The notes below the pieces were generated by a model. That model made no database searches and was not told the DNA's origin. It saw nothing but the letters and a program-made list of their open reading frames with translations. From positions 124,001 to 188,000 of the forward strand of contig NZ_JAQZAJ010000004.1 of NCBI RefSeq assembly GCF_028737195.1: a DNA stretch of 64,000 nt. Reading direction: 5' to 3'. The DNA comes from Pseudovibrio exalbescens. GTDB taxonomy: Bacteria; Pseudomonadota; Alphaproteobacteria; Rhizobiales; Stappiaceae. Below, piece by piece: positions 17,325 through 26,467 of this stretch (position 1 is the stretch's first letter; each line of letters begins with the position of its first letter). The position numbers and the translations under genes are program-made.

Positions 17325-18216
17325 AAGCTGAGGGCAGTAACCGCTTCGAGTGCGCCGGCCGCGGTGGTGGATCCCGCATCAAGTGCGGGATGACGGTGGC
17401 GAGGTGGGAAGCGCACGGTGGGATGACTGACTGGATCCCGGCTCGGGGGCCGGGATGACGGTAGGGGATGGTAGGCGCAGTGCGAGATGACGCTGGGGGG
17501 TGTTGAGGTCAGAAAGCCAATCCTCCCCTTTTGCTGTCATGCCGGACAAGGCGAGCGTAGCGAGGCGCTGATCCGGTATCCAGAGGTGCGTGGGTGTTGG
17601 GAGGCCGGGCGACTAGATCCCGCATCAAGTGCGGGATGACGCCGAGGGGTGGGACGCGCAGTGCGGGATGACGGTGGTGGGTGTTTGGGTCTGAGAGCGG
17701 TTCGTCCCCTTTTGCCGTCATACCGGACAAGGCGAGCGGAGCGAGGCGCTGATCCGGTATCCAGGGCTGTGTGCACCAGCGGGTTGTGAGAGGCTCTACT
17801 GGATCCCGCATCAAGTGCGGGATGACGGTGGTGGGGATGGTAGGCTTAGGGCGAGAGTCGAGAGAATAGGTGTGCAAGGATCGCCATCCTTGCATCGTGA
17901 CCTTATTTCACTGCGGTTCTCATGAGACTTTCCGCGCTCACCACCTTCCCTCACTGTCATGCCGGACAAGGCGAGCGGAGCGAGGTGCTGATCCGGTATC
18001 CAGGGCTGTGTGCACCAGCGGGTTGTGAGAGGCTCTACTGGATCCCGCATCAAGTGCGGGATGACGGTTGAGAGGTGGGAAGCGCGGTGCGGGATGACGG
18101 AGGGATGTGTGGGCCCCCCCATCCGCTGTGGTGCTCAGAGCCGCGTGTCGTAGCTCAACCCCTCCCCCACCAAAAAGGCCCCAGTGCGGGGCCTTCTGTG
18201 TTGGCTCTTTCAGCAC
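17325..18216. repeat. Palindromic repeat cluster 2
   Basis: Begins with TAACCGCTTCGAGTGCGCCGG just after the AraC gene and runs to the DinB gene. Type A units lie at 17370-17392, 17612-17641, 17797-17826 and 18037-18066; type B at 17431-17460; type C at 17535-17583, 17716-17763 and 17957-18003. Type D (17870-17940) contains TGCAAGGATCGCCATCCTTGCATCGTGACC. The block 17801-18003 is nearly identical to 21490-21693 in cluster 3. A GGCCCCAGTGCGGGGCC hairpin at 18176-18192 terminates the minus-strand DinB gene. Confidence 0.8.
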
Positions 18217-18771
18217 TCAACTCTCGAACGCGTAAATCCGGAACTGAGACAGGTCATAGCCCACGCCCAGCTCGCTGAGGATTTGCGAAATCTGACCGCG
18301 ATGGTGGATTTGATGGGAGTAGGTGTGTTCCAGCCATGTCATGGCGCTGTAGCCCAGTGCTCCGGGGCCGCGGGCCTCGTTGTAGGGCTTGAAGTCGGTG
18401 ACATCCAAACTGGACAGGTCAATGGTTTCGGCAAACTTGACCAAAGCGTGATCAAAGGACTGCAGAAGGTCGATAATACCGTCCAATGACATGGTGGGGC
18501 TTGGACGCATGGAACGCACCGGCATCTTTAACAGGGCTTGATCATAATCTGCCTGAATGCCTTTGCTGTGCAGCAGTTGATACAGGAAGACGCCGCCAAG
18601 GGCCATGTGGCCCAGAAGGTCTTTCAGGGAAATGTCGGCTTGAACGTGGCCTGCAATGCAGCCGCCCCGCGGCTTTGCAATCTTATCTTCAGGCAGCGTG
18701 CGGATGAACTCGACCAGCTTGATGTCACTGTTTCGATTGTACACCGCGCGGGCAACAAGTGCTTCTTTCAT
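18217..18771 (-). CDS. DinB family protein
   Basis: A 184-residue four-helix protein of the DinB/DUF1993-like superfamily. DISLKDLLGHMALGGVFLYQLLHS in the first half and MTWLEHTYSHQIHHRGQISQILSELG near the C-terminus carry the metal-coordinating His residues (HxxHHRGQ). Members are often thiol-dependent transferases or of unknown role in stress. It is last in a minus-strand run with the Cys/His-rich protein gene and the exported hydrolase, though a hairpin at 18795-18814 separates it from them. Its final codons and terminator are duplicated at 13780-14090. Confidence 0.82.
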   Translation of the reverse strand: MKEALVARAVYNRNSDIKLVEFIRTLPEDKIAKPRGGCIAGHVQADISLKDLLGHMALGGVFLYQLLHSKGIQADYDQALLKMPVRSMRPSPTMSLDGIIDLLQSFDHALVKFAETIDLSSLDVTDFKPYNEARGPGALGYSAMTWLEHTYSHQIHHRGQISQILSELGVGYDLSQFRIYAFES

Positions 18772-18794
18772 GGCAATGCTCTTTAACAGCAGAA

Positions 18795-18814
18795 GGAAGG
18801 GGTCTCCCCCTTCC
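18795..18814 (-). terminator. Hairpin between the Cys/His-rich protein gene and dinB-like gene
   Basis: GGAAGGGG (18795-18802) pairs with CCCCTTCC (18807-18814). On the minus strand it is followed by TTCTGCTGTT, so termination may be partial. Confidence 0.6.
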
Positions 18815-18827
18815 CTCTGGAAAGGAC

Positions 18828-19748
18828 CTAGTCAGACCAATGAATGTCTTCGTTGGCTACGGGTTGATATGGATTTTCCTTGTGAATGCGGATGTGGCAG
18901 GTGCCAAACTTGCTGCGTGGGCATTGCTTGTGGGGCCATGGGCCGCCATGCAGCTTGATAGGCATGATGTGGTGCATCATGGCCACGTGCGCCCGGTAGA
19001 CCGTGTTGCCGCCCTGCCCATAGGACAAGGGATGCTTTTCTTCCACGATGGCAAGGTTCCACGGCTCTTCATAGCGCCCGCCGCGCTGCTGGCGGCCACA
19101 GCTTCCGCAGGGGTCCTGAACGGCGTGGATCCAGTCGCCTTCCTCGGTGATGCGCAGTTTGCCAAAGTTGGCAATTGCGTAAAACTCCAGCGTGGCAATG
19201 ATGCGCTCCTTGGGCGGCAGTTTGTTAACGCCTGCATACCAATCCAGCCAATCCTTCTCGCAGCTGTACTCAAGGCAGTCTTGCAGGGCATCGACGCCAT
19301 GATTGCGGTATACGTTTGTTAGAAGGGAACCGCAGTAGTCCCGATAGAAGTCGTGAAGGTCTTTGGCCCCCTTTTCGACTTCCAGATAGAACTCAATTGC
19401 CCCATCAAGATCGCCTAGGTCCAGCCTTTCCTGAAACCGCGCTGCCGCATCGCGAACCAGGCTGCGAATGGAGGCAAGGGAGAAAGAGGTGTCGGCGTAG
19501 TTGCCGAAAAGGTCCTCAACAGCCACGATCGCCTTGGCGCTGTCATGGCCGAAGGTGTTGCTGGTGAAGGTGATGATGGACGTCATCCATCCATTGAAGA
19601 GCCGGTGAAGGTCGGTGTAGAGGCCGACCACGTGGTCGAACTCCTGGCGCAGCTCTTCATTGGAGCCGGAGTTTGCCGCAGCGAGCATACGCTGGTGGCC
19701 CGACATGGCGAGCTTTTCTAGCTCGGCAGGAGTAAACATCTGTGACAT
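18828..19748 (-). CDS. Conserved hypothetical protein with Cys/His-rich C-terminus
   Basis: A 306-residue soluble protein that I do not recognise. The N-terminal two thirds are helical (FDHVVGLYTDLHRLFNGWMTSIITFTSNTFG, LDLGDLDGAIEFYLEVEKGAKDLHDFYRDYCGSLL). The C-terminal third carries DPCGSCGRQQRGG, AHVAMMHHIMPIKLHGGPWPHKQCP and GTCHIRIHKE, together at least four Cys and several His that could bind metal. The start at 19748 is preferred because GGAG lies nine bases upstream; a further in-frame ATG at 19763 lacks a ribosome site. It lies 28 bases after the exported hydrolase gene and is probably co-transcribed under the divergent TetR. Confidence 0.6.
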   Translation of the reverse strand: MSQMFTPAELEKLAMSGHQRMLAAANSGSNEELRQEFDHVVGLYTDLHRLFNGWMTSIITFTSNTFGHDSAKAIVAVEDLFGNYADTSFSLASIRSLVRDAAARFQERLDLGDLDGAIEFYLEVEKGAKDLHDFYRDYCGSLLTNVYRNHGVDALQDCLEYSCEKDWLDWYAGVNKLPPKERIIATLEFYAIANFGKLRITEEGDWIHAVQDPCGSCGRQQRGGRYEEPWNLAIVEEKHPLSYGQGGNTVYRAHVAMMHHIMPIKLHGGPWPHKQCPRSKFGTCHIRIHKENPYQPVANEDIHWSD

Positions 19749-19776
19749 CTTAGAGGTCTCCATCGCAAGGGCGCGG

Positions 19777-20715
19777 TTACTGCTGGTCGAACGCAACGAC
19801 GGCATTCACGACTTCCTGTGGGACTTCGAGGGGATAGAAGTGAGCGCCTTGCAGGTACTCCCAACGGGCGTGGGGCATGATGCGCGCCAAAGCGACGCCA
19901 GAGGTATAGGGCGGCTGGAACTTGTCGTTAACGCCCCAAAGCAGCATTGCCGGACGGTTCCACATGACCATCTTGGGAGAGGCTTCAACTGTCCACTTGT
20001 TGTCCATGGCCTTGAGATAGTTGATGAAGTGCTGGCGGGTTTCGTCGTTTTCCGCATAGTTTGCTAGAAGGTCCGCCCGGATTTCAGGGGAGAGGGTCTT
20101 GCTTGGCTCCATCAGGCCGGCGGAGGCGAAGGCGGTGACCATTTCGCCCACTTTTTCTGGGGTGAAGATGGCTTTGGCATCAGCGCTCTTGGCCGCTTCG
20201 ATTGCCGCAATGGCTTCTGGAACCGGCCACATGTCGAGAACGGCTGCGTTGCCAATGATGATCTTGGAAACCTCATTGCGCCGCTTCAGGTCTGCATCGG
20301 TGACCATGATTTGCGCAACGCCGCCGCCCAGATCATGCCCATAAAGAATGTATGGCTTGCCAATGACTTCCTCTGCAAACCGGGTCATGAGTTCCGCTTG
20401 GCCTTTGAGGGAGTAGTCGGCGTCAAACGGGCCTTTGGTGTGGCTCAAGCCAAGCTGACCGGGGGCGAAAACATGGTAGCCCTGCTCTGCCAGCAATGGG
20501 CCAACCTTGCTCCACAACACGGTGTTGAGCGGGATGCCGTGAATGACCATAATCGGCGTGCCGGAGGTGCCCCACTCGCGATAGGCGATTTCATAGTCGC
20601 CGATCTTGGCGTAGTTGCGCCCCGGAATTTCTTCGGCGAATGAGTTTGCATGGCTGAATAAAACCGCCGCCATGGCGATGATCAGCAGGGTGAGCTTCGT
20701 AGTGATCTTGTTCAT
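19777..20715 (-). CDS. Exported alpha/beta hydrolase with Asp nucleophile (epoxide hydrolase / haloalkane dehalogenase type)
   Basis: A 312-residue protein beginning with a signal peptide (MNKITTKLTLLIIAMAAVLFSHANSFA, cleavage before EEIPG). The alpha/beta hydrolase core shows the oxyanion motif VIHGIPLN, the nucleophile elbow YGHDLGGG (Asp near residue 128) and a late catalytic His in GAHFYP (near 292). An Asp at the elbow is found in epoxide hydrolases and haloacid/haloalkane dehalogenases, not esterases. The start at 20715 leaves the 20746 palindrome upstream as an operator; an in-frame ATG at 20745 would abut it. It is divergent from a TetR gene that probably represses it. Confidence 0.78.
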   Translation of the reverse strand: MNKITTKLTLLIIAMAAVLFSHANSFAEEIPGRNYAKIGDYEIAYREWGTSGTPIMVIHGIPLNTVLWSKVGPLLAEQGYHVFAPGQLGLSHTKGPFDADYSLKGQAELMTRFAEEVIGKPYILYGHDLGGGVAQIMVTDADLKRRNEVSKIIIGNAAVLDMWPVPEAIAAIEAAKSADAKAIFTPEKVGEMVTAFASAGLMEPSKTLSPEIRADLLANYAENDETRQHFINYLKAMDNKWTVEASPKMVMWNRPAMLLWGVNDKFQPPYTSGVALARIMPHARWEYLQGAHFYPLEVPQEVVNAVVAFDQQ

Positions 20716-20745
20716 GGTATTGCCAATGTCCACTTGGTTATTCAT

Positions 20746-20763
20746 CTTGATCAATCGATCAAG
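20746..20763. promoter_or_regulatory. Operator palindrome for the divergent TetR regulator
   Basis: CTTGATC (20746-20752) and GATCAAG (20757-20763) around AATC form an 18-base inverted repeat between the hydrolase and TetR starts, typical in size for a TetR-family operator. Confidence 0.7.
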
Positions 20764-20825
20764 TTGAAAATGGCTTGAACCCCGGGCGCTGTCAAGCAAT
20801 ATTCTAGGAAGTACGAGAGGTAGTG

Positions 20826-21425
20826 ATGGCAAACCCCCCAAAGTTCGATAAAAAAGAAGCACTTAACGAAGCGATGATGCTCTTTTGGGAGAAGGGTTTT
20901 TTGAGCGCTTCAACCAGAGATATTCAGCAGCGGTTGGATATGCGTCCGGCAAGCGTCTACGCCGCATTCGGCAGCAAGAGCAATTTGTACAAGCTGGCGC
21001 TAGAAGCTTATGAAGCTGAGGTTGCGCAGGATCTGCATGCCCGGATGCAGCAAAACGACACGATTCTCGGCGGGTTCACCGCGTTCTTTCGGGGGGTGAT
21101 CGGCATGGAGGAGACGTCCAACCCGACGCCGCTTTGTATGCTGTCCATGTCGATACACGAGCTGAGCAATAATGAAGAGCTGCGCGCTTGCACCAAAGCG
21201 TTGCTCGACAAGCTCAATGTGGTCTATGGCCAATACGTTGAGAAGGCACTGAAGGCCGGGGAGATTTACCAGCCGGAGGGGATGCAAACCGACTTGGTGA
21301 CCTACCTTCAAACCCAGTTGATGGGCTTGAGGACCTATGCGGCCGTTGAGCGTGATCCCACAAAGTTGGAAGCTGCAATCGCGGACATTTTCGATCGCAT
21401 CGCGGTGAAAGGCCTGAAGGCTTAG
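20826..21425 (+). CDS. TetR family regulator of the exported hydrolase operon
   Basis: A 199-residue regulator. Residues 8-55 (KKEALNEAMMLFWEKGFLSASTRDIQQRLDMRPASVYAAFGSKSNLYKLAL) form a TetR DNA-binding domain of the subgroup with RPASVYAAFGSK, seen in regulators of reactive electrophile or oxidoreductase genes. GAGAGG precedes the ATG at 20826; an overlapping GTG at 20823 is less likely. Divergent from the hydrolase gene with an 18-base palindrome between them. Repeat cluster 3 begins directly after its stop. Confidence 0.88.
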   Translation: MANPPKFDKKEALNEAMMLFWEKGFLSASTRDIQQRLDMRPASVYAAFGSKSNLYKLALEAYEAEVAQDLHARMQQNDTILGGFTAFFRGVIGMEETSNPTPLCMLSMSIHELSNNEELRACTKALLDKLNVVYGQYVEKALKAGEIYQPEGMQTDLVTYLQTQLMGLRTYAAVERDPTKLEAAIADIFDRIAVKGLKA

Positions 21426-22198
21426 GCCTGTTGCCCAGGCAAAGCTGGACTGGTGGGCGGTAACCGCTTCGAGTGCGCCGGCTGCGCTACTGGATCCCGC
21501 ATCAAGTGCGGGATGACGGTGGTGGGGATGGTAGGCTTAGGGCGAGAGTCGAGAGAATAGGTGTGCAAGGATCGCCATCCTTGCATCGTGACCTAATTTC
21601 ACTGCGGTACTCATGAGACTTTCCGCGCTCACCGCCTACCCTCACTGTCATGCCGGACAAGACGAGCGCAGCGAGGCGCTGATCCGGTATCCAGAGGTGC
21701 GTGCGTTTGGGGAAGCCGGGCGGCTGGATCCCGGCTCGGGGGCCGGGATGACGCCTTAGGAGGTGAGAGGTGCACGGTGGGATGACTGACTGGATCCCGG
21801 CTCGGGGGCGGGATGACGGTGGTGATGAGTGCACGGTGTGGGATGGCGGAGGTGGGTGTTTGGGTCTGAGAGCGGTTCGTCCCCTTTTGCCGTCATACCG
21901 GACAAGGCGAGCGCAGCGAGGCGCTGATCCGGTATCCAGAGCTGTGTGCACCAGCGGGTTGTGAGAGGCTCTACTGGATCCCGCATCAAGTGCGGGATGA
22001 CGCCTTAGGAGGTGAGAGGCGCGGTGCGAGAGCCGAGAGGACAGGTGTGCAAGTATCGCCGTCGTGGCATCGTGACCTTATTTCACTGCAGTGCGGGATG
22101 ACCCAGAATGACGTCAGTGGGTGGGCATCAAAGAGCAGCGGGGCGCTAAGGGTCTTGGGTGATGCTATGGGGACACCAGAGTGTCCCCATCTGCGCAA
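21426..22198. repeat. Palindromic repeat cluster 3
   Basis: Starts with the same TAACCGCTTCGAGTGCGCCGG boundary as cluster 2 (near 21460). Type A units lie at 21489-21518 and 21973-22002; type C at 21647-21693 and 21891-21939; type B at 21725-21753 and 21789-21817. The type D unit lies at 21558-21630, with a degenerate copy at 22041-22090. The block 21490-21693 repeats 17801-18003 almost exactly. No gene is supported here; the last 100 bases before the DUF805 gene contain nothing recognised. Confidence 0.8.
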
Positions 22199-22651
22199 TC
22201 AATTAGGGACGGAAGCGCCCTCTTGGAGCGGCGCTTTTTTCGGATCCGGGCCATACTTATTCGGTCCATCCGTGCCAGGCATCAGAAGAAGCGCCAGCGT
22301 AACCCCGGAGCTTGCCAGTCCCGCGACGATTCCCAAGATCGGCCCCAAGAGCGCCGAGCCTGCGCCTAACACAATGAAGATGATGAGCAGGGGCTTGCCG
22401 CTCCAACCAATGTCGTGGCACCGCTGAAAAAAGGCGGCGAGGCTCATGACCACAAAAAGTGCGGAGAAAGGTATCCCCAAAACACCCAGCAAGAGTGACA
22501 TGGAGCGGGAGGCGCCTAAAGTCATAGTGGTGGAGGCGAGGATGGTGGCAATGACCAACATGCCAACAAGAGCCAAAGTGAAAAGGAAATAACTCAGGCG
22601 GTTTCGCCGACCTTCAAAGGTAAAGACATTTTCGAAAACTGGTTTGGACAC
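22199..22651 (-). CDS. DUF805 family inner-membrane protein
   Basis: A 150-residue protein with four hydrophobic segments. The DUF805 signature includes the N-terminal FEGRRNRLSYFLFTLAL (F-x-GRxxRxxYW/F type) and the central AAFFQRCHDIGWSGKPLLI (RxHDxGxSG). The C-terminal PGTDGPNKYGPDPK is also typical. The function of the family is unknown. It lies downstream of pntB on the same strand but is separated from it by a strong terminator. Confidence 0.88.
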   Translation of the reverse strand: MSKPVFENVFTFEGRRNRLSYFLFTLALVGMLVIATILASTTMTLGASRSMSLLLGVLGIPFSALFVVMSLAAFFQRCHDIGWSGKPLLIIFIVLGAGSALLGPILGIVAGLASSGVTLALLLMPGTDGPNKYGPDPKKAPLQEGASVPN

Positions 22652-22696
22652 GGTGCTGCCTCAGGTTGTATAAAATGAATATATACAATTTTAAGC

Positions 22697-22723
22697 ACCC
22701 CGCTTGTGAGGCACAAGCGGGGT
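22697..22723 (-). terminator. Terminator after pntB
   Basis: Perfect 12-base-pair stem ACCCCGCTTGTG/CACAAGCGGGGT with a 3-base loop, 17 bases after the pntB stop. The T-run is poor on both sides. Confidence 0.7.
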
Positions 22724-22739
22724 TCGTTTGTTATGGTTA

Positions 22740-24176
22740 TCAATCTACCAACTGCAGGAGCTTGTCCATGGAGGCCTTGGCGTCGCCATAGTACATCCGG
22801 GAGTTCTCCTTGAAGAACAGTGGGTTTTCGATACCTGAGTAACCGGTGCCCTGACCGCGCTTGGAGATGAAGACGTTCTTTGCCTTCCAAACTTCCAGAA
22901 CTGGCATGCCAGCGATTGGGGAGTTCGGATCGTCCTGTGCGGCCGGGTTCACGATGTCGTTTGCACCAATGATGATGACAACATCCGTGTCCGGGAAGTC
23001 CTCGTTGATCTCGTCCATTTCCATGACGATGTCGTAAGGCACCTTGGCTTCCGCAAGAAGAACGTTCATGTGACCGGGCAGACGGCCCGCAACCGGGTGG
23101 ATCGCAAAGCGGACGTTCTTGCCCTTGGCGCGCAAGCGCTTGGTGAGCTCGGAAACCGTCTGCTGAGCCTGTGCCACTGCCATGCCGTAGCCCGGAACGA
23201 TGATGACGCTGTCGGCATCATTCAAGGTTTCGGCGACATAGTCTGCCTCTGCCGGAACCATCTCGCCTTCGATTTCCTGTGCAGGCCCGGAAGTGCCGCC
23301 GAAGCCACCAAGAATAACGGAGACGAAGTGACGGTTCATGGCCTTACACATGATGTAGGAGAGGATCGCACCGGAAGAACCGACGAGCGCACCCACAACA
23401 ATGAGAAGGTCGTTGCCCAGAGAAAAGCCGATCGCAGCGGCTGCCCAACCTGAGTAGGAGTTCAGCATGGACACAACAACCGGCATGTCTGCGCCGCCGA
23501 TGCCCATGATCAGGTGGTAGCCGATGAACAGCGCCAGCAGCGTCATCAGGAACAGCGCCCAAACACCCCAAACGTCGTTGAAGTACATGACGCCGAGGAT
23601 GATGGAGCCCAGTGCTGCTGCTGCGTTGAGCATGTGGCCGCCGGGCAACTTGGTTGCTGCGGAAGTGACCTTGCCAGCGAGCTTGCCGAAGGCAACCACG
23701 GAGCCGGTGAAGGTGACCGCACCAATGAAGACACCAAGGAAGACTTCAACACGCAAAATGCTGACTTCGACCGGGGTCTTGTGTGCCAGAACAGCTGCAA
23801 AACCTTCAAGGCTTTGACGGGCTGTTTCGTCCATCGCCAGAACGCGGGACAGTTCAAAGTCCGCATTGAAACCGACCAGAACCGCGGCCAGACCCACGAG
23901 CGAGTGCATGGCTGCCACAAGCTGTGGCATTTCGGTCATCTGAACGCGCATGGCGACGAAGTAACCGATGATGCCGCCTGCAATGATGAGCACGACTGAG
24001 AGAACCCAAAGGCCCGCACCGGGACCGACTAGGGTTGCAATGACAGCCAGTGCCATGCCGACGATGCCGTACCAGACAGCGCGTTTTGCGCTTTCCTGAT
24101 TGGACAGGCCGCCCAGAGACAGGATGAAGAGAACGGCTGCTACAACGTAAGCAGCAGTGGTGAAACCGTATTCCAT
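22740..24176 (-). CDS. pntB: NAD(P) transhydrogenase subunit beta
   Basis: A 478-residue subunit. The first about 270 residues hold 8-9 membrane helices that form the proton path ([79 protein letters not shown]). The C-terminal 180 residues are the NADP(H)-binding domain III ([89 protein letters not shown]). With PntA it couples the proton gradient to NADPH formation. The pntA stop is 14 bases upstream, so the two genes form an operon. Confidence 0.96.
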   Translation of the reverse strand: MEYGFTTAAYVVAAVLFILSLGGLSNQESAKRAVWYGIVGMALAVIATLVGPGAGLWVLSVVLIIAGGIIGYFVAMRVQMTEMPQLVAAMHSLVGLAAVLVGFNADFELSRVLAMDETARQSLEGFAAVLAHKTPVEVSILRVEVFLGVFIGAVTFTGSVVAFGKLAGKVTSAATKLPGGHMLNAAAALGSIILGVMYFNDVWGVWALFLMTLLALFIGYHLIMGIGGADMPVVVSMLNSYSGWAAAAIGFSLGNDLLIVVGALVGSSGAILSYIMCKAMNRHFVSVILGGFGGTSGPAQEIEGEMVPAEADYVAETLNDADSVIIVPGYGMAVAQAQQTVSELTKRLRAKGKNVRFAIHPVAGRLPGHMNVLLAEAKVPYDIVMEMDEINEDFPDTDVVIIIGANDIVNPAAQDDPNSPIAGMPVLEVWKAKNVFISKRGQGTGYSGIENPLFFKENSRMYYGDAKASMDKLLQLVD

Positions 24177-24190
24177 TGTTCAGCTCCCCC

Positions 24191-25762
24191 TTAAGACTTC
24201 TGGAACATGGCGAGCATGCGCCGGGTGACGAGGAAGCCGCCGAAGATGTTGATGCCGGCCATGAACACTGACAGGGCGGCAAGAACAATGACCAGCCATG
24301 AACCCGAGCCAATCTGCAGCAGCGCGCCGAGAATGATGATCGAGGAAATGGCGTTGGTGATGGCCATCAAAGGCGTATGAAGGGAGTGCGCCACGCCCCA
24401 GATGACCTGGAAGCCGACGAAACACGCCAGAACAAAAACGATGAAGTGCTGCATGAAGCTGGCAGGCGCCACAAGGCCCACGAGAAGCATCAAGGCACCA
24501 CCACCTGCAAGAAGGGAAACCTGCTGACGGGTCTTCTTCTTGAACTCGGCAACTTCGGCTGCGCGCTTTTCTTCTGGTGTGAGTTCCTTCACCTCCGGCT
24601 TCTTCTGCGCAGCGATTGCCTTCACTTTCGGCGGCGGAGGCGGGAAGGTGATTTCGCCTTCATGGGTGACGGTGGCACCACGAATGACGTCATCTTCCAT
24701 ATTCACATTCGGCTGACCGTCCTTTTCAGGGGTGAGGTCGTCCATCATGTGACGGATGTTGGTGGCGTAAAGCGCGGAAGACTGGGTTGCCATGCGGCTT
24801 GGGAAGTCGGTGTAACCAATGACGGTGACGCCGTTTTCGCTGACAACCTTCTCATCCATCTTGGTGAGATCACAGTTGCCGCCCTTTTCTGCCGCAAGAT
24901 CGACGATCACGGAGCCCGGCTTCATGGACGCAACCATGTCTTCCAGCCAGAGCTTTGGCGCATCACGGCCCGGAATGAGCGCGGTGGTGATGACGATGTC
25001 AACTTCCGGTGCCAGTTCGCGGAACTTGGCCAGCTGTGCGGCACGGAATTCTGGAGAGGAAACGGAAGCGTATCCGCCCGAGGACGCGCCGTCCTGCTGT
25101 TCCTCTTCAAAGTCCAGATACACGAACTCGGCGCCCATGGATTCAACCTGCTCAGCCACTTCCGGGCGAACGTCGAACGCATAGGTGATGGCCCCCAGAG
25201 AGGTGGAGGCCCCAATGGCCGCAAGACCGGCAACGCCTGCGCCGATGATCAGAACCTTTGCTGGTGGCACCTTGCCCGCAGCGGTGATCTGACCGGTGAA
25301 GAAACGGCCGAAGTTGTTACCTGCTTCGATGACAGCGCGGTAACCGGCAATGTTGGCCATGGAGGACAGAGCGTCCATTTTCTGCGCGCGGGAGATGCGC
25401 GGCACCATGTCCATTGCAAGAACGGTGACCTTCTTGTCAGCGAACTTCTTCATCAGCTCTTCGTTCTGCGCTGGCCAGAAGAAGGAGATCAGGATCTGGC
25501 CTTCACGTGCCAGTTCCAGCTCTGCCTCCTCAGGTGGGCGTACCTTGCTGACGATGTCCGCTGTTTCCCAAAGGGTCTTTGCATCCGGGAGAACTTTCAC
25601 CCCGGCTGCTTCGTAGTCTGCGTCCGAGAAGCTGGCCGCCTTGCCGGCACCGCTTTCCACGGCAACCTCATAGCCCAGCTTCTGAAGCTGCTTGGCGCTT
25701 TCCGGTGTCAGCGCGACGCGCAGCTCACCCTCAAGGACCTCCTTAGGAGCTCCAATAATCAT
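24191..25762 (-). CDS. pntA: NAD(P) transhydrogenase subunit alpha
   Basis: A 523-residue single-chain alpha subunit of E. coli type. The NAD(H)-binding domain I spans about residues 1-380 ([97 protein letters not shown]). A charged linker and four C-terminal membrane helices follow ([43 protein letters not shown]...). Many Rhizobiales have the alpha subunit split as pntAA/pntAB; here it is fused. GAGG lies about seven bases before the ATG. Confidence 0.96.
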   Translation of the reverse strand: MIIGAPKEVLEGELRVALTPESAKQLQKLGYEVAVESGAGKAASFSDADYEAAGVKVLPDAKTLWETADIVSKVRPPEEAELELAREGQILISFFWPAQNEELMKKFADKKVTVLAMDMVPRISRAQKMDALSSMANIAGYRAVIEAGNNFGRFFTGQITAAGKVPPAKVLIIGAGVAGLAAIGASTSLGAITYAFDVRPEVAEQVESMGAEFVYLDFEEEQQDGASSGGYASVSSPEFRAAQLAKFRELAPEVDIVITTALIPGRDAPKLWLEDMVASMKPGSVIVDLAAEKGGNCDLTKMDEKVVSENGVTVIGYTDFPSRMATQSSALYATNIRHMMDDLTPEKDGQPNVNMEDDVIRGATVTHEGEITFPPPPPKVKAIAAQKKPEVKELTPEEKRAAEVAEFKKKTRQQVSLLAGGGALMLLVGLVAPASFMQHFIVFVLACFVGFQVIWGVAHSLHTPLMAITNAISSIIILGALLQIGSGSWLVIVLAALSVFMAGINIFGGFLVTRRMLAMFQKS

Positions 25763-26467
25763 AATTCAACCTCATATATGCGCTCGATGCACGTTCACTC
25801 TTCGAAATCTATGGTCCGCCCGTCCAGGAATGTGGCACTTGGAAGTACCTGTTGGATCTCAATAATTCCGCGCCCTGACGGCCTTAGGTGGCACCAGAAG
25901 AGCGCGCAGTGTCAATTGAGTGTTCTTCATCAGTTATGAAAGTTGTTGATCTCTCAGATGGCAATAGAGAGCTGACTGTTACACGCTGATGAAATGCAAT
26001 CCATAGAACTTCCGTGCGGTTTTCGTTTATTTCGGAAAAACACTACCCCCCTTGCTTTTCAGGTAGTTTGTATGCGCAGCGCTTAGTCTGTGACCCGCCC
26101 TGTGGCAACTACGTAAAAACCAATAGAACGCTGGGGGCATCATGATGTGATCCTCCCAACTTTCTTGAGCACAGCGCTAAATTTAATCGGTTAAGGTGCG
26201 GGAGTCATTGTCGTATCCTTCCAGATCCTTGTCTTTTCCCGCTACATTTTGCACCATTTTGTCGACAATGGGCGGCAGGTACACGTTGCAACCGTGGCGC
26301 GCGCCCCTGCCCCATCACCGGGGCAAGGGCGGCGCGCCGGTCTTTGGGGAAGTTGAGGAGATTGACAGCTTCCCCCTTGCGCGCTTAACTGGCGGCAAGA
26401 CACTTGGAGAGTTTATGTCCCGATAAGGTGGGGAGGCGAAGGCGCCCCCAAAACAAGTCAGTTCCTA
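25763..26467. other. Intergenic region between pntA and rsgA
   Basis: About 700 bases with no convincing gene. A 76-codon frame at 26196-26426 has no ribosome site and is crossed by a strong hairpin. The pntA promoter should lie just upstream of 25762. Confidence 0.45.
26296..26338. repeat. Very GC-rich long hairpin upstream of rsgA
   Basis: GGCGCGCGCCCCTGCCCC pairs with GGGGCAAGGGCGGCGCGCC (one mismatch and one bulge) around a 6-base loop, a stem of about 17 pairs. No T-run on either side. Its role is unknown; no other copy was noticed in the window. Confidence 0.6.

Noticed and set aside
24377-25939. 520-codon open frame on the + strand opposite pntA
   Set aside because: Shadow of pntA; Cys/His/Arg-rich translation with no motif.
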